From positions 35,725 to 99,724 of the forward strand of contig DAORAL010000021.1 in assembly GCA_035344155.1 (NCBI GenBank): a stretch of DNA of 64,000 nt, in the 5' to 3' direction. The notes under the pieces are model-generated. The model did no database searches. It was not told the origin of the DNA and saw only the letters and a list, made by a program, of their open reading frames with translations. The position numbers and the translations under genes were made by a program. Positions 28,838-38,632 of the stretch are shown here, piece after piece (the stretch's first letter is position 1; every line of letters begins with the position of its first letter). Source of the DNA: UBA1845 sp002338715 (GTDB lineage Bacteria > Planctomycetota > Phycisphaerae > UBA1845).

Positions 28838-28883
28838 CGAACTTTGCAAAGTAACTTGCACGGGCTGAAAGGGAACTGCTCGA

Positions 28884-31800
28884 ATGAAGCATCGACATCT
28901 AGCGATGGGGGCTGTCATCTGCGCTTGGATGGCAGGAACAGTCGTCGTCCAACTTCCACAATCCTTCGCCGAAAATCTCCACTTCACGTACCTGTGGCAC
29001 CTCGAGCAGCCCATCTATTGGCCGGACCAGCAACCGACCGGGGCTGATCGTTACGAAGACGCGTGGAAATCGATTCAACGCACCGATTTGGGGGCGGCCC
29101 ATCCTGAAAACAACCTGCGCGACATCTTCGGTTGGGCGGATCGTGTCGCGGCATATCAGTACCGCTGCGCCGATGCGATCAGTGCGATCAGTTCACACGC
29201 AGAAGCCGGCGCGCAAATTAGTTACTCGGGTGGGCTCATCGAAAACGTCGCGAGCCTCGGTGCGGCCAATCAACTCGGGTACGGTTCAAATTGGAACAAC
29301 AGCCTCAAAGCGGCTCGCGGTTGGAACACGGTCGGACAATCCAAACCGCGCTGCGACATCGTCGTGTTCCCATTCCATCACCCGTTGCTGCCCCTTTGCG
29401 ACGATGCGACCGTTCGCAAAGAAATCCAACTCTACAAAGCTGTCTATGCCGACGCATGGGGCAGTTCGCCCGGCGTCTCCAAGGGAATGTTCCCGCCCGA
29501 GATGGCGTTCAGCACACGACTCGTGCAAATCCTGGCTGAAGAAGGCATCGAATGGGTCATCGTCAGCGGCGAGCATGTGTCCCGCGCTTGCACGGACTTT
29601 CCGACGATATTGGGTACCGGTGGAATCAATTGCGATCCACCGAATGCCGCCGACCAGTTGAACCCCGCACAGGTTAACTACTTCCGCAAACACATCGATC
29701 GCGGATGTTCGCCCGCGACGGCGATGCCATTCGGTTACACACCGCATCGCGTGCAGCACATCGACCCGAACACCGGCCAGGCGTACAACGTCGTCGCGGT
29801 GCCAGCCGCCCAGGCACTCGGTTGGGATGACGGCTACGCACCATTGGGCACAGGTTCATTCAACACGCTCAACGCGTTCAACAATACGGCGAGGCCGATG
29901 CTCGTATTGCTCGCGCACGACGGTGACAACGCATGGGGCGGCGGGTACAGCTATTACATGGAAGCCACACCCAACCTCGTGAATTCCGCGCAGGCGGCTG
30001 GTTATACGGCTACGGTTGTCGAAGAATACCTCGCCGATCATCCAGTGCCACCAAGTGACATCATCCACGTCGAAGATGGTGCATGGGTCAATGCCGACGG
30101 CGACTTCGGTGCACCGCAGATGCTCAACTGGAATTGGCCGCTCGTCAGCGGTGGGGCGATCGACATTCCCGGTGGATGGGCGGAAGACGAACGCAACTGG
30201 GCGGTGATCACGGCTGCACAGAATCGCGTCGAGACAGCCGAGCAGATCGCCGGCAGCGCCGACATCAACGAAATCCTCTACCCCGGACCGACGACATCGG
30301 CGGTCGAACGCGCGTGGCATTACTTCCTCGGTTCGCTCAATTCAGGGTACATGTATTACGGGACAGCCGTCGACATGGAGGTCAAACCGACCGTCGCGTG
30401 CAACGAAGCCGTTCAGCACGCCGACACCGTCATCGGCGACGGTTCGCTCGACACGACCCCGCCAACCATCTGGATACCGCAGCGCCATCCGTGGAACCCC
30501 GGTTCGGTCAACTTCGGACCGCAGTATGGCTATCAGCAGTTCGTTTCCAACGGCGACTTTTGGATCTGGACATTTGCATACGACGTCTCCGACATCGCCA
30601 GCGTCACGCTCAAGTACCGCATCGACGTTGACGGCGCCAACCCACTGACTTCATCGCAAAATGAAACCTATGCCGGTGGGGCTGAGGTCGGTGCATGGCA
30701 GTCGCTGCCGATGACCTACCGCGACTTCCCGTCGGGCAACGTCAACAATGATCCGTCGATCAATTTCTTTGAACTGCCCCAGTACATCGCGGATGAATAC
30801 TACGTTGAGGTGACGGAGTTGCGCGAGGTGCTGATCGATTACTACGTGGAAGCCGTCGACGGAAAGGGCAACATCAAACGCAGCCCCATCCAGCACGTTT
30901 ACATCGGCGACGGCGTCGGTGGTGGCGGGACGGGCGGTGATGTCGTCACGGTCACGCCCGATCCACCACAAGCCGGTCAAAACGTGACCATTACCTACGA
31001 CGCCACAGGGCGCGTGCTAGATTCTGCCGGTCAGGTTTACATCCACTACGGGTTCAACGGGTGGGATCCAACGATTTCCCCCGATGCCGCGATGACCTGG
31101 AATGCGGTTGACTCGGTTTGGGAGATCACCGTTTCGGTTTCGTCATCGGCGAGTGTGTTGGACATGGTGTTCAACGATGGCGCCGGTACGTGGGACAACA
31201 ACGGAGGATCGGATTGGCACGCGGTCGTGGAAGGCGGAGAGGAACCACCGCAGCAATGGGTGCTGGATGGCCAACTGGATGCAGCCGCTACGCTGATCGA
31301 CTCGAACGCGGGGATGGAATTGCATGCCGGTGTGACCGGTGATCAGTTGTATCTCGCAGCGCTCGACGCGCGTGCGGGCAATGATCATTTCCTGCTGGTT
31401 GCAGACACGCCCGGCGCGATGGGCAGCGCTCCCTGGGCGAAAGCCGGTCAGGTCGCGGGATGGTCTGCATTTGTCGGCAATGAAAACGACAGTGGATGGG
31501 CTGGCTGGTTTGATCAGGGCGGTTCTGCCAATGTGACGGCCAGCGGTGGCTCGGGCTACCTCGAAGCAACCATCAATCTCGCGGATGAATTCGGCGCGAT
31601 GCCCGATGTCGTCTATGTGGCGTTTGCGGCATATCCAACCGCCGACGGTTCGAATTTGCTGTCGACAAAGCAGGTTCCGGCATCGGTCAATGGCGACGGC
31701 AACGTCGATGCGGCCGAATATATTGCCATTAACACGTGCGACATCCGTACAGACCACGACACGTTTGATCTCGATCGCAACTGCGCCTTTAATCTCGCGG

Positions 31801-31946
31801 ACTATGACGTTTTTATCGCATGTTTCGCCGGTCCGAATAATGGAACCGCTGGCACCTGCCCGGTTGATGTCGACAGCGACTTCGACCAGGACGGCGACAC
31901 CGATCTTTATGATTTCTACCTGATGCAACCGACTCCGTTCGATTGA
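28884..31946 (+). CDS. Secreted GH57-like glucanase with CBM25, X1 module and dockerin
   Basis: 1020 residues; AAAGGGAA precedes the ATG. The signal peptide is followed by a GH57-like catalytic region with LWHLEQPIYW (family region 1), FPPEMAF with candidate nucleophile Glu206 (region 3), and LLAHDGDNAWGGG with candidate acid Asp346 or Asp348 (region 4). Region 2 (SYSGGLIEN) is atypical. After residue about 686: CBM25 (686-782; YIHYGFNGWDP, MVFNDGAGTWDNN), X1 module (790-950) and a dockerin-like double loop (956-1020; DLDRNCAFNLADYD, DSDFDQDGDTDLYD). It is probably an alpha-amylase or transferase acting outside the cytoplasm. The GH13 amylase follows after 16 bases, in one operon. Confidence 0.85.
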   Translation: MKHRHLAMGAVICAWMAGTVVVQLPQSFAENLHFTYLWHLEQPIYWPDQQPTGADRYEDAWKSIQRTDLGAAHPENNLRDIFGWADRVAAYQYRCADAISAISSHAEAGAQISYSGGLIENVASLGAANQLGYGSNWNNSLKAARGWNTVGQSKPRCDIVVFPFHHPLLPLCDDATVRKEIQLYKAVYADAWGSSPGVSKGMFPPEMAFSTRLVQILAEEGIEWVIVSGEHVSRACTDFPTILGTGGINCDPPNAADQLNPAQVNYFRKHIDRGCSPATAMPFGYTPHRVQHIDPNTGQAYNVVAVPAAQALGWDDGYAPLGTGSFNTLNAFNNTARPMLVLLAHDGDNAWGGGYSYYMEATPNLVNSAQAAGYTATVVEEYLADHPVPPSDIIHVEDGAWVNADGDFGAPQMLNWNWPLVSGGAIDIPGGWAEDERNWAVITAAQNRVETAEQIAGSADINEILYPGPTTSAVERAWHYFLGSLNSGYMYYGTAVDMEVKPTVACNEAVQHADTVIGDGSLDTTPPTIWIPQRHPWNPGSVNFGPQYGYQQFVSNGDFWIWTFAYDVSDIASVTLKYRIDVDGANPLTSSQNETYAGGAEVGAWQSLPMTYRDFPSGNVNNDPSINFFELPQYIADEYYVEVTELREVLIDYYVEAVDGKGNIKRSPIQHVYIGDGVGGGGTGGDVVTVTPDPPQAGQNVTITYDATGRVLDSAGQVYIHYGFNGWDPTISPDAAMTWNAVDSVWEITVSVSSSASVLDMVFNDGAGTWDNNGGSDWHAVVEGGEEPPQQWVLDGQLDAAATLIDSNAGMELHAGVTGDQLYLAALDARAGNDHFLLVADTPGAMGSAPWAKAGQVAGWSAFVGNENDSGWAGWFDQGGSANVTASGGSGYLEATINLADEFGAMPDVVYVAFAAYPTADGSNLLSTKQVPASVNGDGNVDAAEYIAINTCDIRTDHDTFDLDRNCAFNLADYDVFIACFAGPNNGTAGTCPVDVDSDFDQDGDTDLYDFYLMQPTPFD

Positions 31947-31962
31947 GAAATTGAAAGTGCCC

Positions 31963-34497
31963 ATGAATCGCGTCATCCTGATTGCACTGCTTGCAACATC
32001 ACTCGTGTCTTCCGCCAGCGCTGAGCCATTGGACGGCCGCGAAGTCGTTGATGATGTCTTCTATCACATCATGCCCATCGCATGGCGCGATTCTGACAAC
32101 GACACCTACCGCTTCGGCGACTTCGATGGGATGACCGCATCGCTCGACTACCTTGAAGACCTGGGCATTACCGCGATCTGGATGAATCCGATTTTTCCGT
32201 CGCCCGCGTATCACGGTTACCAACACGGTCGCGGCGACATGCTCAAAGCCGAACTCGGCACCGAACCGGAATTCCTGAACTTCGTGAATGAGGCGCACGC
32301 CCGCGGTATCAAGGTGTTCGTTGACTACGTCGTCTACGGAATTAGCCACGACTCCGTGTGGTTTCAAGATGCGTTTGGCAATCCATCAAGTCCTTACGAT
32401 TCCTATCTCGCGTTTACGAACACGCCAAACACCAGTTATCTCGGTTCAACGTATAACACGTGGAATGGCGACAACGTCGGCTTCATTCATTGGGACTTGC
32501 GCGATCCGGGACCGACATCGCTGGTAACGAGTTGGACGCAGAAGTGGCTCGACCCCAACAACGACGGTGATCCGAGCGACGGCATCGACGGTTATCGACT
32601 CGACCACGTCTGGAATCAATATCCAACCGGACCGGACGGCTGGGGTTACAACATCGACTGGTGGGAAGCCTGGAACGCGGCGCTTGAATCGGTCAACCCC
32701 GACGTATTTATCTTCGCCGAGCAAGCCGACTGGGGCAGCACCGGGTCTGACCTGCTCTCCGCATTCGATGCGGCGTTCACCAAACCGTTTGAATTCGCAG
32801 CCCGCAGTGCCCTCGCCAACGAACAAGCCGGCGGATTGTATGGATCGATGGCCGCGACACTGGGAGCGCTGCCTCCGGGCAAGACCAATCTGGCGATCAT
32901 CGGCGACCATGACGTGGATCGATTGGCCTCCGCAATTGGCGGGGGCATGAGCCGTGGAAAAGCCGCGGCGGCGTTGCTTCTGACGCAACCGTTCCCGCCG
33001 ATCATCTATTACGGCGACGAAATCGGGATGCTCGGAACGAAGCAGTCATATGGCAGCGATGCCAATGACATTCCCATGCGCGAACCGTTCAAGTGGAATG
33101 CAGTCGCCGGTCCGCCCATGACCAACTATTGGGTCCAAAATGCCCAGGCGTACAACAATGCGTTTTCTGCAAACAATGACGGACGATCGGTTGAAGAGCA
33201 GGAGGGTGTTTCGGGTTCCCTTTTGGAAACGTACCGCGCGTTGATCGCGGCCCGCAAGGCGAATGTGGCGCTGCGTCGCGGCGAATACTTTGAGGTAGCC
33301 GCATCGCGATCGGACGTCTGGTCCTTCATTCGATTTGCCGACGGGCAGCAGACTTTAATCGTCGCAATCAATTTGAATTCGAGCGCGGTGATCACTTCGT
33401 TGAATCTGGACGTCACGATACCGGGCGGCACATCAACGGCGCAGGACATCTTGACCGGTTCCTTTGAAACCAACCTGACCGACGCCAACAAGAACGCGTA
33501 TTTCGTGTCGATACCAGCCCACGGCGTGCGCATCCTTGAAGTCAATGCGACTCCGCTCCCGCCCGCTCCAGAAGTCATCGACGGACTCGACATTCCAACC
33601 GATTTCGGCGCCGGCGCACTGATCGCCACACAGGACAACGAAACCGGACTTGGCGATAACGTCAGCGAATTGAACCAGATGTTCGCGCGCGTCGAATCAA
33701 ACGAAATTCATGTTGGCATAACCGGAAATCTCGCGACCGACGGAACGGGGTTGGCCCTCTTTCTTGACTCGGTTTCCGGTGGACAAAACACGCTGAATAC
33801 CGCGTCATTTCCAACCCCGCCGGGCGGCATACCACAATTGACCGGTTTGACGATGGAGCCAGGTTTCAATCCGGATTATGTGCTATTCGTCAATGCGTTT
33901 GGCGGATCGATTTACGTCGATCACTATGAACTGGCCGGCGGTGGCGGCGGCGTGAAGCGCTACATCGGTAACGGCACCGTGGGGGACCACGATGGTTTCC
34001 TCAATGGGGGAAGCAACCCCAATGGAATCCAGGTCGCCATTGACAACTCCAACACCGACGGTGTGACCGACCAAAGCGCAAGCCAAGCCGCCACGGCGAC
34101 CAGCGGCATTGAGATGGTCATTCCCCTTGCAGACATCGGACTGGCGGAAGCGACGGGCTCGGTGAAAGTGCTCGCGATGATTCTGCGCAGCAACGGACAG
34201 GTCAGCAATCAACTCTTACCGGGGGTTGGCGGGGGTGAGGGGTTGCTGGGTTTTGCACCGTTCGACATGGCCACCGTGCCGGGAACCCAAGTGGTTTCGG
34301 TGGCTTTGTCGCGCATCCCGGGAGATTGGGATGGCGATGGCGACGTTGATCTTGTGGATTACGCCGCCTACGCCGGGTGTATGACAGGCCCGATCCCAGG
34401 GGCTCTGGGACCGGGCTGCAATGCGTTTGATTTTGACGTCGATCAGGACGTCGACCTTGCGGACTACCTGATGTTCGTCGACGCTTTCGCGCTGTAG
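31963..34497 (+). CDS. Secreted GH13 alpha-amylase with X2 module and dockerin
   Basis: 844 residues from ATG 31963, giving a clean signal peptide (VILIALLATSLVSSASA). The GH13 barrel has Asp214 (DGYRLDHVW), Glu253 (FIFAEQADW) and Asp317 (IGDHDVDR). After domain C comes a unit of about 245 residues, X2 (536-780), with GITGNLATDGTGLALFLDS and MVIPLADIGL. It is shared with the five-CBM25 protein. The end is a dockerin-like repeat (785-844; DWDGDGDVDLVDYAAYAG, DVDQDVDLADYLMF). It would cut internal alpha-1,4 bonds. Second gene of the GH57-amylase operon. Confidence 0.92.
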   Translation: MNRVILIALLATSLVSSASAEPLDGREVVDDVFYHIMPIAWRDSDNDTYRFGDFDGMTASLDYLEDLGITAIWMNPIFPSPAYHGYQHGRGDMLKAELGTEPEFLNFVNEAHARGIKVFVDYVVYGISHDSVWFQDAFGNPSSPYDSYLAFTNTPNTSYLGSTYNTWNGDNVGFIHWDLRDPGPTSLVTSWTQKWLDPNNDGDPSDGIDGYRLDHVWNQYPTGPDGWGYNIDWWEAWNAALESVNPDVFIFAEQADWGSTGSDLLSAFDAAFTKPFEFAARSALANEQAGGLYGSMAATLGALPPGKTNLAIIGDHDVDRLASAIGGGMSRGKAAAALLLTQPFPPIIYYGDEIGMLGTKQSYGSDANDIPMREPFKWNAVAGPPMTNYWVQNAQAYNNAFSANNDGRSVEEQEGVSGSLLETYRALIAARKANVALRRGEYFEVAASRSDVWSFIRFADGQQTLIVAINLNSSAVITSLNLDVTIPGGTSTAQDILTGSFETNLTDANKNAYFVSIPAHGVRILEVNATPLPPAPEVIDGLDIPTDFGAGALIATQDNETGLGDNVSELNQMFARVESNEIHVGITGNLATDGTGLALFLDSVSGGQNTLNTASFPTPPGGIPQLTGLTMEPGFNPDYVLFVNAFGGSIYVDHYELAGGGGGVKRYIGNGTVGDHDGFLNGGSNPNGIQVAIDNSNTDGVTDQSASQAATATSGIEMVIPLADIGLAEATGSVKVLAMILRSNGQVSNQLLPGVGGGEGLLGFAPFDMATVPGTQVVSVALSRIPGDWDGDGDVDLVDYAAYAGCMTGPIPGALGPGCNAFDFDVDQDVDLADYLMFVDAFAL

Positions 34498-34517
34498 ATC
34501 ATCTGCGTTCGCGTGGT

Positions 34518-35063
34518 CTACGAATGATTCTCTGACGTACCGGTCGCAGCCCGCCAGTGATGGAGCAGGGTGGTCACCGCCCAAACCGCACCGATGGCAT
34601 AAGACACCATCGCGCCATAGAGCCAGTATTTTCCTGATTGGTTGTTCAACTCGACTTCACCCCAGAGCGTTTGCATCGCCACGCCAATTGTCATGAAGTA
34701 GTAGACGAAAAAGACGATGATGAAGCACGCGAAGAAATGTCGATCCATCAGACGCAGATCGTTACGCGATTCGAGCCACGCCTCCCAACCGACAATCGAT
34801 TGGAAGTTGGGTTCGATGACTTGGCGGATGTATCGACCGCAGCGCATCAAAGCACTTTGCTCTGCAACGAACAGGATGATCGTCACAAGCACCACATATG
34901 GAACCAGCAGCGACACGAATTTCTCAGTGAAACCGGCGAGGAACGTGATGATCGGAACGCCGAACAATCCGATCGCGACGATCCAGAATGATCGCGCTTT
35001 GACGGCTTTGATCTCCTCGCGAATGGTATTGAATTGATGCAAAAGAAAGGCGTCAGATTCCAT
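34518..35063 (-). CDS. Small membrane protein, unknown function
   Basis: 181 residues from ATG 35063 (GGGAGA upstream); the frame to 35231 would overlap the divergent gene's leader. Four hydrophobic segments are visible (FWIVAIGLFGVPIITFLAG, FVSLLVPYVVLVTIILFVA, FFACFIIVFFVYYFMTIGV, YWLYGAMVSYAIGAVWAVT), with charged soluble stretches between the pairs. I do not recognise the family. It converges closely with the amylase gene (20-base gap) and diverges from the neopullulanase gene. Confidence 0.65.
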   Translation of the reverse strand: MESDAFLLHQFNTIREEIKAVKARSFWIVAIGLFGVPIITFLAGFTEKFVSLLVPYVVLVTIILFVAEQSALMRCGRYIRQVIEPNFQSIVGWEAWLESRNDLRLMDRHFFACFIIVFFVYYFMTIGVAMQTLWGEVELNNQSGKYWLYGAMVSYAIGAVWAVTTLLHHWRAATGTSENHS

Positions 35064-35077
35064 TTCAGATCTCCCGT

Positions 35078-35090
35078 TGCAACAGTGTGC
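35078..35090. promoter_or_regulatory. Possible operator, divergent neopullulanase region
   Basis: TGCAAC-A-GTGTGC. The left half equals that of the pullulanase operator; the right half matches only at four of six positions. Weakest member of the set, listed because of its position between divergent starts. Confidence 0.3.
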
Positions 35091-35193
35091 CGAAATCAAA
35101 GTGCCACATTCGGCGATTGGCACCGCGGCTGATTTGAGTGTGTCAATCGAACAATATAGGCGAATCCCACGAGCAAACCAAGGGATGATTCCA

Positions 35194-37053
35194 ATGCAAT
35201 CTTTGCAAACAATGCTTCTGCCGTGGACCATCAGACTGACACGCCCACCTTACCCACTTCTCCCGCGCCGCGCAGTCGTCACGTATCGCGCCATGTCGCG
35301 GCAGCTGTTGCTACTGACTTTGCTGTTATCGGGATTGGGGTTCATACGTCAGACGCAAGCCGATGAATCCCAGCCTCAAGCGAATCAATCGGTAAGCGGT
35401 GGCGTCCCGGCATGGGCGGCTGACGCCATCTGGTATCAAGTCTTCGTATCCCGCTTCGCCAATGGTGAACCTGCCAACGATCCTGACGGCACACTTGCCT
35501 GGACGCGCGAATGGGAACAGTTTCAATCGGGCGAAGAGGGCACGCTGCGAAGCCAACTGCTTGATCGGCGGTATGGCGGCGACTTGCAGGGACTTCAAGA
35601 CAAACTCGACTACCTCGCGAATCTTGGCGTCAATGCCATCTACGTGAACCCCGTCTTTCAAGCCAACACGCAACACAAATACGACACGTCCGACCACCGC
35701 CACATTGACGACTCGTTTGGCATTATGGACAGCCGTCTAAAGCTTTCCGGCGAAACGCAAGACCCGGCTACCTGGAAGTTCTCCGAAAGCGATCAGGTAT
35801 TTCTTGACCTGCTAAAAAGTGCACACGCCCGCGGCATTCGCGTCATGATCGACGGCGTCTTTAACCACGTGGGCCAATCCTTCTGGGCATGGGAGGGCGT
35901 CAAGAAAAACGGGCGTGACTCGCGCTATGCAAACTGGTTTGCGGTGACCGCTTGGGAGCCCAAACTTCAATGGGATGCGTGGGACGGGCCCAATGGCCGC
36001 CTCGTCAATTTCAGGCAAGTCGCGGATGGACTCGATCCGGAAGTAGAACAGTATCTGTTTGCATGCGTGCGGCGGTGGATGGATCCCAACGGCGATGGCG
36101 ACCCGGCCGATGGTGTCGATGGCTGGCGGTTGGATGCAGCCGAACGCGTACCGCATGGCTTCTGGCGGCGCTTCCGCAAGGTCGTCAAGTCGGTGAATCC
36201 AGATGCATTGATTGCTGGCGAGATTTGGATCGATCCTGCCCCATGGATGGACGGAACACAGTTTGATGTTGTCACGAACTACCCGGTGGCCTTTGCGATC
36301 CTGGACTTAGCTGGGGCGAAGGACGCCAAACCACACGCAGCATCGATGACGGCATGGGGCGATCGGATGCTCGAACTCAATCGACGCTTTGCACCCTCCA
36401 TAAACCGATCCATGTTGAATCTTTTGGACAGCCATGACACGGCCCGAGCGATCACCCAATTGACACACCACAAGGAGGGCGAACTGAATCACAATACTTC
36501 TTCGCTGGCCCCGGATGAGTCGGCGATCGACGCCTTCAAGTTGGCGGTCTGTCTTCAATTCGCACTGCCGGGCGCGCCCATGATCTACAATGGCGATGAA
36601 CTTGGCATGTACGGTAAGAACGATCCCTTCTGCCGCGCACCGATGTGGTGGCACGATGTCGAAGCGCCCACCCAACCGAACAAGTGGCTCGCATATTACA
36701 AGCAACTCGCTCAATTGCGCGAACAATTCGCGGAACTGCGCCGCGGTGATTTGCAGGTCATTCGCGCCGACAATCGAACCAGGACGATCGTCATCAGCCG
36801 ACAGGATTCGTCCAATCGGTCACTGCTTCTAATCAATGCGGACAACGTTGGTCACGAGGTCGAATTTGTCACCAAAAAAGACTCCGAATGGCTGGAACTG
36901 TTTCATACTGGCAGGCCCGAATCATATGGCGTAAAGGGCAAAGGGTCGATGCGATTGCGCGCCGATAAGCAAGGAAGAGTCACGGTCAGCTGTAATCCAC
37001 TCTCGGGCGTTTTGTTACGCGAAGTGCGCAATAATTCATCGTCCGAAAGTTAA
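35194..37053 (+). CDS. Exported GH13 neopullulanase/cyclomaltodextrinase-like enzyme
   Basis: 619 residues from ATG 35194, which follows AAGGGA at good spacing. ATG 35293 would start directly at the signal peptide (LLLLTLLLSGLGF) and is the main alternative. The barrel opens with AIWYQVFVSRFANG as in cyclomaltodextrinases and neopullulanases, but the usual N-terminal dimerisation domain is absent. Catalytic residues are Asp314 (DGWRLDAAERV), Glu343 (IAGEIWID) and Asp415 (LLDSHDTARA). GDELGMYGKNDP follows the barrel. Domain C is short, and no CBM or dockerin is present. It likely cuts maltodextrins made by the secreted enzymes, in the periplasm or tethered to the membrane. Confidence 0.88.
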   Translation: MQSLQTMLLPWTIRLTRPPYPLLPRRAVVTYRAMSRQLLLLTLLLSGLGFIRQTQADESQPQANQSVSGGVPAWAADAIWYQVFVSRFANGEPANDPDGTLAWTREWEQFQSGEEGTLRSQLLDRRYGGDLQGLQDKLDYLANLGVNAIYVNPVFQANTQHKYDTSDHRHIDDSFGIMDSRLKLSGETQDPATWKFSESDQVFLDLLKSAHARGIRVMIDGVFNHVGQSFWAWEGVKKNGRDSRYANWFAVTAWEPKLQWDAWDGPNGRLVNFRQVADGLDPEVEQYLFACVRRWMDPNGDGDPADGVDGWRLDAAERVPHGFWRRFRKVVKSVNPDALIAGEIWIDPAPWMDGTQFDVVTNYPVAFAILDLAGAKDAKPHAASMTAWGDRMLELNRRFAPSINRSMLNLLDSHDTARAITQLTHHKEGELNHNTSSLAPDESAIDAFKLAVCLQFALPGAPMIYNGDELGMYGKNDPFCRAPMWWHDVEAPTQPNKWLAYYKQLAQLREQFAELRRGDLQVIRADNRTRTIVISRQDSSNRSLLLINADNVGHEVEFVTKKDSEWLELFHTGRPESYGVKGKGSMRLRADKQGRVTVSCNPLSGVLLREVRNNSSSES

Positions 37054-37417
37054 TACTCAGGCTCGCCTGAATGCGACTGTTTCAGTCCGATATGAGCGTT
37101 TGCGCGCTGCGATGTTGATTGACTTGGCCCAATAGCGTCCGTAGAATTATCGATACTCAAGTGCTTTTATGAGTTGGACTTGCGAGAGCCGTTGGCGGCC
37201 GATTGATGCATGAGAGCGATGCATTTCGGCGCACATCCCAGACCGATTTCCGCATCGTCGGTTTTGGAACACAACCCTCGCAACACGCGGTCACAATAAA
37301 AAGTGTCAATATGTGGCACTGAATGATCGACCGCCGCATTTCAAAACAACCGGCTTCGGCCAAAACATAAATCGCCCACACGGAAGGGGCTATCGGTTCA
37401 ATGGAGGAATTGCCAAT
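37054..37417. other. Intergenic region before the pseudopilin gene
   Basis: 364 bases without a convincing gene. It contains an operator-like 13-mer (37072-37084) just after the neopullulanase stop and GGAGGAA at 37403-37409, the ribosome site of the next gene. Nothing else was recognised. Confidence 0.45.
37072..37084. promoter_or_regulatory. Predicted operator downstream of neopullulanase
   Basis: TGCGAC-T-GTTTCA, one base from the TGCAAC form of the half-site. Far (about 335 bases) from the pseudopilin start but in the only intergenic space before it. Confidence 0.4.
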
Positions 37418-38632
37418 ATGTCGCACGAATGCAAAAGACCAAACAGCTCGACCGATGGTCGTGGTGACGCATTGCATGTTGCGCGTCTGGGCACCTCCAA
37501 TGAGAGCACTCCAGGATTGGTAAACTCAAGCATGACAAATAAACCATTCAATCAATGGCGGTCCACGGGCATCGGTCAGCACCAACACCGGACATCAGGA
37601 TTCACGCTCGTCGAACTCCTCGTCGTTGTCTCGATCATCGCACTGCTCATCTCAATCCTTCTGCCTTCCCTCAAACAAGCCCGCGAACAAGCCAAGTCAA
37701 TCAAGTGCCTCGCGCACAGCCGCGGTATGGGACAGGCCGCCAGCGTGTTCGCGACTAGCCACAATGGCTACATGCAGATCAGCGCCAACCAGGGCGACGG
37801 TCAGGTGGGATACAGCACGTCCGATCGCACATCTGGCAAGTACGAGTTTGCAGGTGATGAATTGAAAGCATGGCCAGTCGCAATTGCAGATGCATCGGGA
37901 TCGACTGTGGCCAACAACTGGGACTGGGCCGTCCGCGCTGATACGTTCGCAGACGCTCGCGCGAAACAGTCCAAGATGTCTGACGGATTCGAGATGTTTT
38001 TGTGTCCGGCCGACCGCGTAAAGATTGCAACGCCGTTCTATCCGAATGGAACGAGCATCAAGGGGACCGGTGATCCAGCTGATCCGGTGACGGCGGGCGG
38101 CGGTACCAAGTATTGGGGACTGCTCAGCTACGCGATCAACGAAGACATCGTCGGTATTGAAGCCCAGAAGAAAAACAACCAGCCCTGGCCCGCGGTTTGG
38201 AAGAACGGCGTCTGGGGCGAGAGCAATTTCCCGAACTGGGCCGACGCCGGACTTCGCCTGCAGGGCAATATGGACAAGGTGTTCGATCCCGGCACGTGCC
38301 TGCTGCTAGCGGACGCCGGCGCCAACACTCTGCAGGAAGCGGAAAGCGGTCAGTTCACGAACTCGACACGAACGGGTTACGCCAACCTGATCACAAGCGC
38401 CCAGGCGTTTGGTCCGAACCTCGGAAACGCGACAGCTCGATGGGTTCAGCGCATCCCGATCAAGCGCCATCCGAAGGGCGTCGTCAACGTTACCTTTGCA
38501 GATAACCATGCGGCATCCGTCAAGCCGACCAAATTTCAAACGGACACGATCGAGGGAATTTCACTTAAGTTTCCGACCGAATTCGGTGAACAGGTTCGTG
38601 TTTCTCCATATCGTCCATACGTGCGTCAGTAG
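37418..38632 (+). CDS. Type II secretion pseudopilin-like protein
   Basis: 404 residues from ATG 37418, chosen because GGAGGAA lies eight bases upstream; ATG 37532 is an alternative. The prepilin peptidase site is G|FTLVELLVVVSIIALLISILLPSL. It follows an unusually long, hydrophilic, His/Gln-rich leader of about 60 residues (about 23 if 37532 is used). The extracellular part has the DNH / H-x-GxxNVxFADxHA ending (RHPKGVVNVTFADNHA) common to the large planctomycete pseudopilin family. It may form part of a surface or secretion pseudopilus. Its role in a starch locus is unknown. Confidence 0.85.
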   Translation: MSHECKRPNSSTDGRGDALHVARLGTSNESTPGLVNSSMTNKPFNQWRSTGIGQHQHRTSGFTLVELLVVVSIIALLISILLPSLKQAREQAKSIKCLAHSRGMGQAASVFATSHNGYMQISANQGDGQVGYSTSDRTSGKYEFAGDELKAWPVAIADASGSTVANNWDWAVRADTFADARAKQSKMSDGFEMFLCPADRVKIATPFYPNGTSIKGTGDPADPVTAGGGTKYWGLLSYAINEDIVGIEAQKKNNQPWPAVWKNGVWGESNFPNWADAGLRLQGNMDKVFDPGTCLLLADAGANTLQEAESGQFTNSTRTGYANLITSAQAFGPNLGNATARWVQRIPIKRHPKGVVNVTFADNHAASVKPTKFQTDTIEGISLKFPTEFGEQVRVSPYRPYVRQ

